Positions 52,099-60,360 of a stretch of 64,000 nt of DNA are shown here, piece by piece. The position numbers and the translations under genes were made by a program. Each line of letters opens with the position of its first letter. The stretch's first letter is position 1. The stretch spans positions 62,001 through 126,000 of the forward strand of contig JAOUBJ010000015.1 of the NCBI GenBank assembly GCA_029860345.1, in the 5' to 3' direction. This stretch comes from Candidatus Zixiibacteriota bacterium (GTDB lineage: Bacteria > Zixibacteria > MSB-5A5 > GN15 > FEB-12). The notes below the pieces were generated by a model that was not told the DNA's origin, did no database searches, and saw nothing but the letters and a program-made list of their open reading frames with translations.

Positions 52099-55000
52099 CT
52101 ACTTGAGCAGGATCATCTTGCGTGTCTCAATGGCTGTTTCCGTCTGTAGCCGGTAGAAATAGACGCCGCTGGAGACTCTGCTGCCGTCAAACTGGAAGCC
52201 GTGCTCGCCTGCTTCCAGATGTTGATCGACCAACGTGGTGACGACCTGCCCCGCGATGTTGTAAACAGTCAGATTCACACGGGAGGGGGCGCCGAGGGTG
52301 AAACTGATCTGGGTCAACGGATTGAACGGGTTGGGGAAGTTCTGCACACCGGTCGGCGCCTTGGTAGGGGCAGTGATGGTCAACTCGACCACAACCACCG
52401 CCGGATCCACCACGCCTGCGACATCGAAGATAACCGTATCCCCGTACGCTCCGGCCGTCAATCCGGATGGATCGATCATGATAGAGACAGGGCTGGGGGT
52501 CTGTCCGGCCGAATCAGGCAATGTTACGAAATGGAGGCCCGAAGCGTTCATACTCCAACCCGAATACCAGGCCGGTGCATTGCTCGAATTCAGATTAACC
52601 GTGGCTTCAATTGGCGTCGTTGAACCTTCATCGGCAGCCACGTACACATGATTCGGTATTGTCCAAGCCATTTCACTCGGCGGCGGTCCGCTGCTGGTAT
52701 CGACAGTCATCCTGATCAGCAGCCTGACAGTGTTGTCCGCGTCCGGAGATGAGAAGAAGGCCGTTCCCGCGTATGTTCCGGCGGTGAATCCGGCCGGGTA
52801 TACGGTTACGCTGACTTCCTCGTCGGTGGTGCCTGACGTATTGTTCAGATTCATCCATATTGTCGAGACAGTATCCAGCCAGCCGATGTAGTTCATCGGC
52901 GAAGCAGTGGAACTCAGGAAGCTGGTAACGGTCACCGGGTCCGTGCCGGGGGCAATGGTGAAGTCGATTGTATCCGGAGTCAGGATTAGTGACTCGCCGG
53001 TCGGTGCTTCCACGACCCGGTGGAAGGCGAACACGCGAAGCGGACTGTTGTAGGCGCCTTCGACCTCGATACTCAGTGTGTCGTAATAGACACCCGGCGC
53101 CGTCTGGGCCGTGCTGGTGACGGTGAAGTGTACCGTGTCAGGGGTGAAACCGGTCGGGTTTGTGATGCTGATGAAATCGGCCGGGTCCACATGACTGACT
53201 GTGAAAGCGGACGGGACTATACGGGAAGTAATCTCGAAAGCGCCATAGTGTACTGTGTCGGACCCTATGTACGACTCAAATCCGTGCCAGATCGGCGATA
53301 CCCAGGCCGAATCGGGGTCCTCGCTTCCGGGCGGTACCACCAGAAGCGTCACGGGAACATTGATGGGACTGTTGGCACAGCCTTCCACCCAAACCTGCAT
53401 GACATCCTGGTAGTTGCCCATGATGAGCGTACCGGGGTTTACTTCGAAACTGAAGTAGCCGTTGGTTTGGCCTGAGTTCTCGACCAGAGTGATAAAGTCC
53501 GGCGGTTCGGCAAAGGTCACGGTGAAATTGGCCGGAGCGTTGGAGGACATGACATCCACCCAACCGGTGCGTACATCGAGTGAACCTTCGCCCATGACGA
53601 ACACAGTCGCCGAATCGGTGTAGACCCAGGCGGAATCACCGTCTACAGTCGAGTCGTACATATTCAGCCATACCGAAATGTAGACCGGGTCGGGCACACC
53701 GGCAACACTGCACCTGACGCTGTCCAGATAGTTGCCGGAAAGAGTCAGCCCACCGGGGTTGACAGTTACCATGACACTATCATCCGTAAGTCCCGAATTG
53801 TATGGCAGTGACGTGAACCCGCCGCCACCCGGCAGCACCTCGGCTACGAACCCAGCCGGTGCGTTGGAGGAATACAGAATGGATGGCACAGATTGTGTTT
53901 CGTCGGTCCCCACTTGAGCCTGAAAGTACAGAGTGGGATGACTGAGCCAGGCGGTAGCGCTTGTGTCGGCCTCGTGCATCGTAGCGCAGACGGTGAGCGA
54001 TACCGGTTCCGGGACGCCGTCCACGGTAAACAGCACTTCGTCGTAGTGCGTGCCCAGTACCGGAAGGTATGGGTCCACCGACACCCAAACGGTGTCATTG
54101 GTTGTGCCCGTCGGCGCCATCAGCATGGTGAATACGTCGCCGTCGTCCACAACCTCTGCCGTGTAACCGGCGGGAGCGTTGGTGGAGGTCAAGAACGAGC
54201 TTAGCATCGGATTGGTTACATAGACGCGGCCTTCATACAGGTCGACGTAGGCAGTGTCCGGCATGAGATCGGCCATGGCCAGATTGTTAATCGAACTCAA
54301 CGAAGCGGGCGGATCGGCCAGTCCACCGCCGAGCAAGCCTGAAACATCCGGATTGATGTCGTCGATGTCGGTTCCGGTGGCGGTAATGGCGTACTCAAGA
54401 AGCGGGTTGCTGGCCGAGGGTGAGATTTCCCTGAGCATGGCCACCTGCCCGGCCACGAAGGGCGCCGCGAAACTGCTGCCACTCCACCAGGCAAACAAGC
54501 CGTCCTTATAGGTGGAGTAGATCATCGTTCCGGGTGCGCAGATGTCAACATTGGCGCCGTAGCTTGAGAAGTCGGCCAGGAGCATGGTCGAGTCAATGGC
54601 GGCCACCGAAATGACATTGGCAAAGGCAGCAGGGTATAGATTGCCTGCGTTGCTTTCATTACCGGCCGCGGCGACCACGGCGACGCCTTGGGACTCAGCA
54701 TAGTTGATAGCATCGCGCACGGCCAGGTGCTCGGCCATCAGCACCAGACTAATATTGATGACATTGCAGCCGTCATCGACCGCTTGTTCAATAGCGCGGG
54801 CCAAAGTGAAACCATCACCGTAACCGCGATTATCGATGACGCGATAAGGCGCGATCATGGCATCAGGTGCGGCCAGATGAACGACGCCGGCGACAAACGT
54901 GCCGTGTCCCGAGGATTGACCACCGCCTTCGTCGAAAGGAAAGGCGTCCTCGGCAACAAAGTCCCAACCAGGCAGGACAACCGATGACAACTCGTCGTAA

Positions 55001-55545
55001 GAAGCATCAACGCCGCCGTCGAGGACCGCTACCGTGATGCCGTCCCCGGTGGCTGTCTGGTGACTGTTGTCCAGATTCAGCATGGCGCCGGCCGACTGAT
55101 CTGGATAGTCTCCGATATACTGTTCATCGGAGAAGGGATAGCTTCCCTGGACCGGGTGCAACCTATTCATCACATAATTTGGGTGAGCATAGGTGACCGA
55201 ACTCATGGTATCGAAGTCACTTTCGAGATCGAAGAACTCGACACCGGGTGGGGTTTCCAACAAGTAGACACCGCTGTGGGTGAGTTGTTGTCTCACTGCT
55301 GTTACGAAGCCGGCGTCGAACAATTCTTCCGGATCGGCCCAGGGTGCGAACTTGACCACGATTTGGTTGGGGACGTATGACAACTCAGGCGGCGTTACAT
55401 CGTGGCCTGAGTTATTGGGGTCGGACTGGCCGGGACCAATACCGCCCCCAGCCAGAGCGAATCCGGCGGTGAAAACAAAAACCGAAACGGCCAGCGCAAG
55501 AATCGGCCAAAGTCTTAATGGTTTTTTCGATGATACTGTCAACAT
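52099..55545 (-). CDS. Large secreted subtilisin-like (S8) protease with repeated beta-sandwich domains and sorting domain
   Basis: The 1148-residue protein has a signal peptide (about 1-32) and an inhibitor-I9-like propeptide (about 55-125). The S8 domain has Asp176 (VAVLDGGVD), His214 (SSGHGTFVAG), Asn296 (AAAGNES) and Ser358 (GSSFAAPF). About five or six repeated beta-sandwich modules follow, each with SSNAPA/xFT...S.VxVxVxPxGLxxGxYxD. The C-terminal sorting domain has FPNPFNPLTQISF, GVYFYRL and KMILLK. AGAGG lies 7 nt before the ATG. It starts 37 bp after the TPR-CHAT gene and shares the terminator at 52028, so it is probably last gene of that operon. That would link an extracellular protease to an intracellular CHAT/sigma unit. 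Confidence 0.92.
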   Translation of the reverse strand: MLTVSSKKPLRLWPILALAVSVFVFTAGFALAGGGIGPGQSDPNNSGHDVTPPELSYVPNQIVVKFAPWADPEELFDAGFVTAVRQQLTHSGVYLLETPPGVEFFDLESDFDTMSSVTYAHPNYVMNRLHPVQGSYPFSDEQYIGDYPDQSAGAMLNLDNSHQTATGDGITVAVLDGGVDASYDELSSVVLPGWDFVAEDAFPFDEGGGQSSGHGTFVAGVVHLAAPDAMIAPYRVIDNRGYGDGFTLARAIEQAVDDGCNVINISLVLMAEHLAVRDAINYAESQGVAVVAAAGNESNAGNLYPAAFANVISVAAIDSTMLLADFSSYGANVDICAPGTMIYSTYKDGLFAWWSGSSFAAPFVAGQVAMLREISPSASNPLLEYAITATGTDIDDINPDVSGLLGGGLADPPASLSSINNLAMADLMPDTAYVDLYEGRVYVTNPMLSSFLTSTNAPAGYTAEVVDDGDVFTMLMAPTGTTNDTVWVSVDPYLPVLGTHYDEVLFTVDGVPEPVSLTVCATMHEADTSATAWLSHPTLYFQAQVGTDETQSVPSILYSSNAPAGFVAEVLPGGGGFTSLPYNSGLTDDSVMVTVNPGGLTLSGNYLDSVRCSVAGVPDPVYISVWLNMYDSTVDGDSAWVYTDSATVFVMGEGSLDVRTGWVDVMSSNAPANFTVTFAEPPDFITLVENSGQTNGYFSFEVNPGTLIMGNYQDVMQVWVEGCANSPINVPVTLLVVPPGSEDPDSAWVSPIWHGFESYIGSDTVHYGAFEITSRIVPSAFTVSHVDPADFISITNPTGFTPDTVHFTVTSTAQTAPGVYYDTLSIEVEGAYNSPLRVFAFHRVVEAPTGESLILTPDTIDFTIAPGTDPVTVTSFLSSTASPMNYIGWLDTVSTIWMNLNNTSGTTDEEVSVTVYPAGFTAGTYAGTAFFSSPDADNTVRLLIRMTVDTSSGPPPSEMAWTIPNHVYVAADEGSTTPIEATVNLNSSNAPAWYSGWSMNASGLHFVTLPDSAGQTPSPVSIMIDPSGLTAGAYGDTVIFDVAGVVDPAVVVVELTITAPTKAPTGVQNFPNPFNPLTQISFTLGAPSRVNLTVYNIAGQVVTTLVDQHLEAGEHGFQFDGSRVSSGVYFYRLQTETAIETRKMILLK

Positions 55546-55582
55546 GACTTAACCTCTCAAAACGAAAGTTGTTTTTTCACTA

Positions 55583-58312
55583 TCAACCGGCGCCGAAAAC
55601 ACTGAACGCACTCCAGTGGTAAGCTGAGGGAAACTTTTCCCGGACGCCCAGGGCAGCTTGTCGGGCAGCCGAGCCGGCCGACATGCCACCCAAATACGAT
55701 TTATATAAAAGATCGGTCCACTCCGTAGTGGAGAAATCGGAAACCGCCCAGCGACTGGCAATGACGTTGCGTGCGCCCATCTCGAGGAGAGATCGAACCA
55801 TACCACCAGCTTCCTCTCCGGGCAGGCTGGTCTGTTGGCCGGTGCGACACGCGGCCAGTGTGACTAGTTCAACCCGATTGCGTTTGAGTCGGAAGTCGGC
55901 GGCGAACAATGGTCCGTCGGCCAGTAACAAAGCGGAGTAGAAAGGATTGTCCGGACGCAGGTGGGCGTGACCGGTGAAGTGCCAGATCTTGGCACTTTCG
56001 TGATCCGGCCAGTCTGCCCGGCAACAGGGATCGTAGACGGCGGCGTGTGGTCCCTGCAACCGCGAGCTTACGGCTGCGACTTCACGCTGTATATGGGTCA
56101 ATCCGTCTGCTGCGCCGACAAATATCTTGGTTTTCTGTGATCGTGTAGTCTGTTGTTGGGCCTGCAAGTGATGTCTCAGGCTGGGTGCAAACGACAGCTC
56201 CAAACGTTCAAGCAACGGAACACCGTTGGTGGTGAGAGCCGACCAGGGGAGGCACGAAAGTTGCCCCTCCGGTAACACCAATAGTTGGTCGGTGGTCGAC
56301 GGCAACTGAAGGGGGGGGAGCACCCAACTGCCGAGCCTATTGAGGATGTCACTTTCATCGGCCAGTTCTGTTTTGCCTGGTCTGTGTTTGATGCCGTCGG
56401 CGCGTTCCACTATGAACCGCCAGAGAGCGACCAACTCGCGCACTATCCTCACGCCGTCGAGATACCTGTGGGCATGGCATGCACCGTTGTGGTGCACGAA
56501 GGCAAAGATATCGCGACGACCTACATGGAATTGCACGATGGGTTGAGCATAGGATGCCTTGTCAAAGAGTTTGGCCAGTTCTTCCGAGGCATGCGGCCTT
56601 CCGACCGTGTGGCTTTCCAGTTGAGCCAGATTGTGCCGCACGGTGTGCTGGAGTTTGGCAAAAGCCTCACCATGATGCAGCCGACCGGGCGTGCGCCGCT
56701 GCATCTCATCGGAGATAATATGCGACATGGCCGTTACCTGACCGGCCAACTCCGAGAGCGAACTTTCGGCTTTTTGACGAGCCGGATCGGTTACGTAGAC
56801 ATCTTCAATCGACGACCAAAGCCCCACCGTTTTGAAACGTTCCGACCAAACGGCCGCCGCCTTGGGGTCGCTTGCGTGTTGCGTCTCTATCAGGTTGCGA
56901 TAGGGATCGCTCTGATCTTTCAGGAATGCGGCGCGAAGCTCGATGGGGGGTAGTTTCGCGCGCACGGCATCCAGAACGTCGGCGGCCTTACTCCAATGGC
57001 GAACAGCAACTTTCATCCTTTGCCGACCAGCCGCACGATCACCCAACAAAGCCAGCCGACGGGCCATCAAGTGGGGAACCGACGCCACGGCCGGGTTGCG
57101 TCCGAGTCGTCTCAGGGCATCAGTTTCGTCCGGTTGTACGGCCAGAATTTGCAGATCACATATTGCTTCCCACAATGGAAGCTGTGCTTGCGAAAACCGT
57201 TTGCGGGCCATCCGCATGTGGCTCAATCGGGCCGATCCAGGGCGTTGTAGTTGAGCCAGTGTCAACTGTGCCGCACCTGCGAATCCCTGGTTGCGGTCTT
57301 GGCTGAAACCCTTTTGAGCTCTTTTCAAAGCGGTACGGGCATCTGTGCGGCGACCCATGGCGGCCGAGGCTTTGCCGTAGAAAAAGTCCGCCTTGGCCTG
57401 TTCGTAAGATAAGCCCAACCTGCGAGCAGCCTGGTTCGCTTCACGAGCCGCTTTGCGAGCATCGACCAGCAAGTTGAGTCCGAGATACACTTCGGCGCGG
57501 TCCAGTTTGCACAGGATTCGTTCGCGGTGCTGTTTTCCTCGGTCATACTCTTGTTCGCATTTGGTCAACTGCTGCAAGGCGGTGTGGAAGTTGCCCTCAA
57601 GCATGTGCAACCAGGCCAGTCCGTACAGACAACCGGTTGCATGCAAAGCACTGTTGTGGGACTCGAAGACCTTGCGAGCGTCGCTGTACAGCTCACCGGC
57701 TTCCTTAAACTCCATCAACTGGACCAAGGTGTTAGCCAGGTTGTAGTGACACAACGCCACAGCGACGTCGGCGCCTTCGCCTTCGAAGAAAGCGGCTGCC
57801 TGCTGGTAGAGTTGCTTAGCCTGACGATGCCGATCCTGGCGGTGCAACAGGTTGGCGTAGTTGACCCGTGTCTTGGCCGCGTCTGCTTCAGCACCCAGTC
57901 GACCGAAAGTGGCCAGGGCCATCCTGGCCCGGTGTTGCGCCTCTTTGAAGTCACCAAGATACATGTAGACATCAATTAGAACGCGATCAATCCGTGCCCG
58001 CCAAATAGCATCCTTCAAAAGCAAGCGGCGCGCGGTCAGATAGGTCTTTTTTGCTTCGGGATAGTTGCCGGCCACCACAAGCGCCCAGGCTGATGCCCGC
58101 AAAGCGGTACGATACAGGAGACCGCCGTGTGGTTTGGCATGTTTGACAAACTGCCGTCCCAACTTGACCGACGTTACCGTAGACACCTGGGTTTCGCTAC
58201 GGACTTTTCGGTCGACGGCGGCGGCCAACTCCTGGGTGGAAAAGCCGTTGACGGTACCGTATCGCAAAAAGCTGTCGACCGCTCTGTCAAGGTTTGTCTT
58301 CTTTGCTACCAT
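55583..58312 (-). CDS. TPR-CHAT protease
   Basis: The 909-residue soluble protein has TPR-like helical pairs over about 60-430 (for example YANLLHRQDRHRQAKQLYQQA), a helical linker, and a C-terminal CHAT domain (about 620-909). Catalytic His782 lies in WHFTGHAHL and Cys822 in LVTLAACRTGQ; typical CHAT blocks LLVLPEGQLSCLPWSAL, SFAPSL and NVIASRWAVSDFSTTEW are present. CHAT is a caspase-clan cysteine protease, usually specific and switched on through its TPR part. ATG 58312 lies inside the end of the upstream gene (7-bp overlap, GAGAAG upstream), so translation is coupled. It is flanked by a small protein and ECF sigma gene upstream and a subtilisin gene downstream. It is probably an intracellular signalling protease. 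Confidence 0.92.
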   Translation of the reverse strand: MVAKKTNLDRAVDSFLRYGTVNGFSTQELAAAVDRKVRSETQVSTVTSVKLGRQFVKHAKPHGGLLYRTALRASAWALVVAGNYPEAKKTYLTARRLLLKDAIWRARIDRVLIDVYMYLGDFKEAQHRARMALATFGRLGAEADAAKTRVNYANLLHRQDRHRQAKQLYQQAAAFFEGEGADVAVALCHYNLANTLVQLMEFKEAGELYSDARKVFESHNSALHATGCLYGLAWLHMLEGNFHTALQQLTKCEQEYDRGKQHRERILCKLDRAEVYLGLNLLVDARKAAREANQAARRLGLSYEQAKADFFYGKASAAMGRRTDARTALKRAQKGFSQDRNQGFAGAAQLTLAQLQRPGSARLSHMRMARKRFSQAQLPLWEAICDLQILAVQPDETDALRRLGRNPAVASVPHLMARRLALLGDRAAGRQRMKVAVRHWSKAADVLDAVRAKLPPIELRAAFLKDQSDPYRNLIETQHASDPKAAAVWSERFKTVGLWSSIEDVYVTDPARQKAESSLSELAGQVTAMSHIISDEMQRRTPGRLHHGEAFAKLQHTVRHNLAQLESHTVGRPHASEELAKLFDKASYAQPIVQFHVGRRDIFAFVHHNGACHAHRYLDGVRIVRELVALWRFIVERADGIKHRPGKTELADESDILNRLGSWVLPPLQLPSTTDQLLVLPEGQLSCLPWSALTTNGVPLLERLELSFAPSLRHHLQAQQQTTRSQKTKIFVGAADGLTHIQREVAAVSSRLQGPHAAVYDPCCRADWPDHESAKIWHFTGHAHLRPDNPFYSALLLADGPLFAADFRLKRNRVELVTLAACRTGQQTSLPGEEAGGMVRSLLEMGARNVIASRWAVSDFSTTEWTDLLYKSYLGGMSAGSAARQAALGVREKFPSAYHWSAFSVFGAG

Positions 58313-58848
58313 GGCATCTTCTCGAAGCTGACACTGGTGTCGAATGATTCCAAACGCAGAACCTTCGGGACTATTCTTGAGGACCAGATAAAGAACCCAC
58401 CGGTCTGCGGCAGGAAACTGCGACCGCCAACTTTCAGAACAAAGCTGTTGATCGCATTCTTGCCGTCGTACACACGGGCCACAAACTCCCACACATTGTC
58501 ACGTTGTTCCGCCACGATTTCCAGCACCAAATTACCGGCTTTCAGCTTCAACCGCCTGATGTGACCATCGGCGGAATCCCTCAAAGCCATGGCCGGACCA
58601 TCGGCCCAGGAATCGTAGACTGTCCGCCCCTTGACGGTGCGGGAGTCGGAACTCTCTTCAAACAGCAGCGGGATATTGCAGTACCTTTCAACCGCGGCCG
58701 CAGATGGTTTGGCGAAACCACTTGCAGGGGCCTTTCTGGTCTTGGTGGGCAGAAGATTACGAACCACTTTTGGCATCGGCTGTTGGCTCGGCCGTGTGCG
58801 TTTCGTCCGGGCGGCGGGCTGATTGGTTTTGGTGGTTCGTTTCTTCAT
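58306..58848 (-). CDS. Small basic-tailed protein of unknown function between sigma and TPR-CHAT genes
   Basis: The 180-residue protein has a disordered, very basic N-terminus (about 1-48, many Lys/Arg/Thr/Pro/Gln) and a beta-rich globular part (RLKLKAGNLVLEIVAEQ, WEFVARVYDGKNAINSFVLKVGG, GFFIWSSRIVPKVLRLE). There is no signal peptide, membrane helix or enzyme motif, and I do not recognise a named family. It overlaps the TPR-CHAT start by 7 bp and lies 49 bp after the sigma gene. Position and size make it the natural candidate for an adaptor, anti-sigma-like factor or CHAT substrate (inference). The ribosome site before the ATG is weak. Confidence 0.75.
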   Translation of the reverse strand: MKKRTTKTNQPAARTKRTRPSQQPMPKVVRNLLPTKTRKAPASGFAKPSAAAVERYCNIPLLFEESSDSRTVKGRTVYDSWADGPAMALRDSADGHIRRLKLKAGNLVLEIVAEQRDNVWEFVARVYDGKNAINSFVLKVGGRSFLPQTGGFFIWSSRIVPKVLRLESFDTSVSFEKMPW

Positions 58849-58897
58849 AATCTGTTTATCCTACAGGTTCTGATGGTAGGAGCGGCTTACAAGCGGT

Positions 58898-59452
58898 TTA
58901 GTCTCCCGAGTAACCCATTTTTTTTAGAATATTCTCAAGTTTTTTCAGACAGCGGGTGCGCATAGAACCGACCGAGTTGGGTTTTAAGCCCAATACCGCG
59001 GCCATACGGCGATATGACACTTCGTCGCCCTCCAGGAATAATGCCGTGAGAAGGCGGCGACAGCGTATGTCGAGCTGTTCCAAACCTTTTTCCAGGATCG
59101 CCTGATGTTCAAGCTGTTGTACCAGTTCATCCGGAAGGCTCCGGCGGTCGGAGATGTTTTCATCGTCCGGCAACTCCGACTGGTAGTTCAGCCTCAGGGC
59201 CATGCGGACGGCCTGCCTGTGAGTGGTTCGAATCAACCAGGCCGGCAGGCTCTGCGGGTCCTTGATCGACTCCCGCTTGCGATAAAGGGCCAGCCAGGTC
59301 TGTTGGGCGCAGTCTTCGGCATCCGGAATCGACAATCCGACTCGTCTGGCTACGCCGTTGACCAACCCGGCATAGGTTTCCACCAGCTCACGCCAGGCTG
59401 TGGCCTCACTTCGGCAAACGCGCTTCCAGATGTCATGTATATTGTGCGTCAA
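58898..59452 (-). CDS. ECF RNA polymerase sigma factor of the TPR-CHAT operon
   Basis: The 184-residue protein has region 2 (AWRELVETYAGLVNGVARRVGLSIPDAEDCAQQTWLALYRKRESI) and region 4 (LDIRCRRLLTALFLEGDEVSYRRMAAVLGLKPNSVGSMRTRCLKKLENIL). The DAEDCAQQTWLALYR block is typical of ECF groups linked to CHAT or kinase genes. No ATG precedes region 2, so TTG 59452 is the likely start; the ribosome site is weak. It is first gene of the operon running to 52099. It would direct transcription of its own operon and/or a regulon. No classical membrane anti-sigma gene is present, so the small protein or the CHAT protease may control it (inference). Confidence 0.9.
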   Translation of the reverse strand: MTHNIHDIWKRVCRSEATAWRELVETYAGLVNGVARRVGLSIPDAEDCAQQTWLALYRKRESIKDPQSLPAWLIRTTHRQAVRMALRLNYQSELPDDENISDRRSLPDELVQQLEHQAILEKGLEQLDIRCRRLLTALFLEGDEVSYRRMAAVLGLKPNSVGSMRTRCLKKLENILKKMGYSGD

Positions 59453-59705
59453 ATTTCTGTCTCTGCCAGTGGTCGTGGTAAGTGACTACGACCTTACAAC
59501 CTGCCGCCTTGTTATACGGGATAATAGCCGGTATGCTTCATATTATGGTGATTAACGGCGGTTTGGGAGGGATGAGCAGGCTGGCCGACAGGGCGGTTCC
59601 ACGCGCTGCACGCGCATCCACCTCATGCTGAGCGAAGTCGAAGTATGAACTACCGCCCCCAACGAGGTTTGAACCGGCCAGCCGTGGTTGCCGTTTGCAG
59701 GTGCG

Positions 59706-59913
59706 GTCAGGCGACTCGCCTGACAGCCATGCAAGTTTCGGTGGGTGTTGTCCGCCGCGGCGGACGCCAGCGAATCCGTGTGACCCGCTGGCCGGTCAAG
59801 CCGGCCTACTCGCCCATCGCCACTTTGCACCGAAATGTACGTAGCACAAAGAAACCGATTCATCGGTGTCGGGTCACACCCACGCCTTCGGCGCGTCCAA
59901 GACCCGACACAAC
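59706..59913. repeat. Composite dispersed intergenic repeat, copy 2
   Basis: Same order of parts as 2777-2988: TCAGGCGACTCGCCTGACAG, TCCGCCGCGGCGGA, GGCCGGTCAAGCCGGC and GTGTCGGGTC/GACCCGACAC. A CTGAGCGAAGTCGAAG element precedes it at 59629. The rest of the 908-bp divergent gap (59453-60360) includes an AT-richer stretch (59960-60130) and no gene. Confidence 0.8.
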
Positions 59914-60360
59914 GCAATACCGACTTCAGGATTTGGGGAGGCGCAAGTATCACTATAATGTAGGGACCAGTTCGTTCAAGTATGTCAATTCTCAGTTGTT
60001 ATCGCGATCCCTGCAAATCGATCGGTACTTAAACCGACTGCTATCGATGTACTTTTCCAGTATAGTAGGAAGTCTGTTTTTGTCAAGTGGTACCTGTATG
60101 GCCGGTTGATACCACAAATGGCTTGACTTAATCGGTCTTCGTTACGTTTTTTGTCTTGTAAGCTAAATCAGGGCTGCTGGGAAGGTTGACGACGGCGGGC
60201 TCCTGCGACAAGCTCCACAACATTGCCGTTCGGCACCACATGGTCGCAAGCGAGAGCGTCTAAACCAAAGCCCTGCCGAAGAAACCCATAATGTCCGATC
60301 AGAACGCTGTCACAATTTCACTGACGGTCAAATCAGTCGAGCGTAGCGGATCAGTTACCT

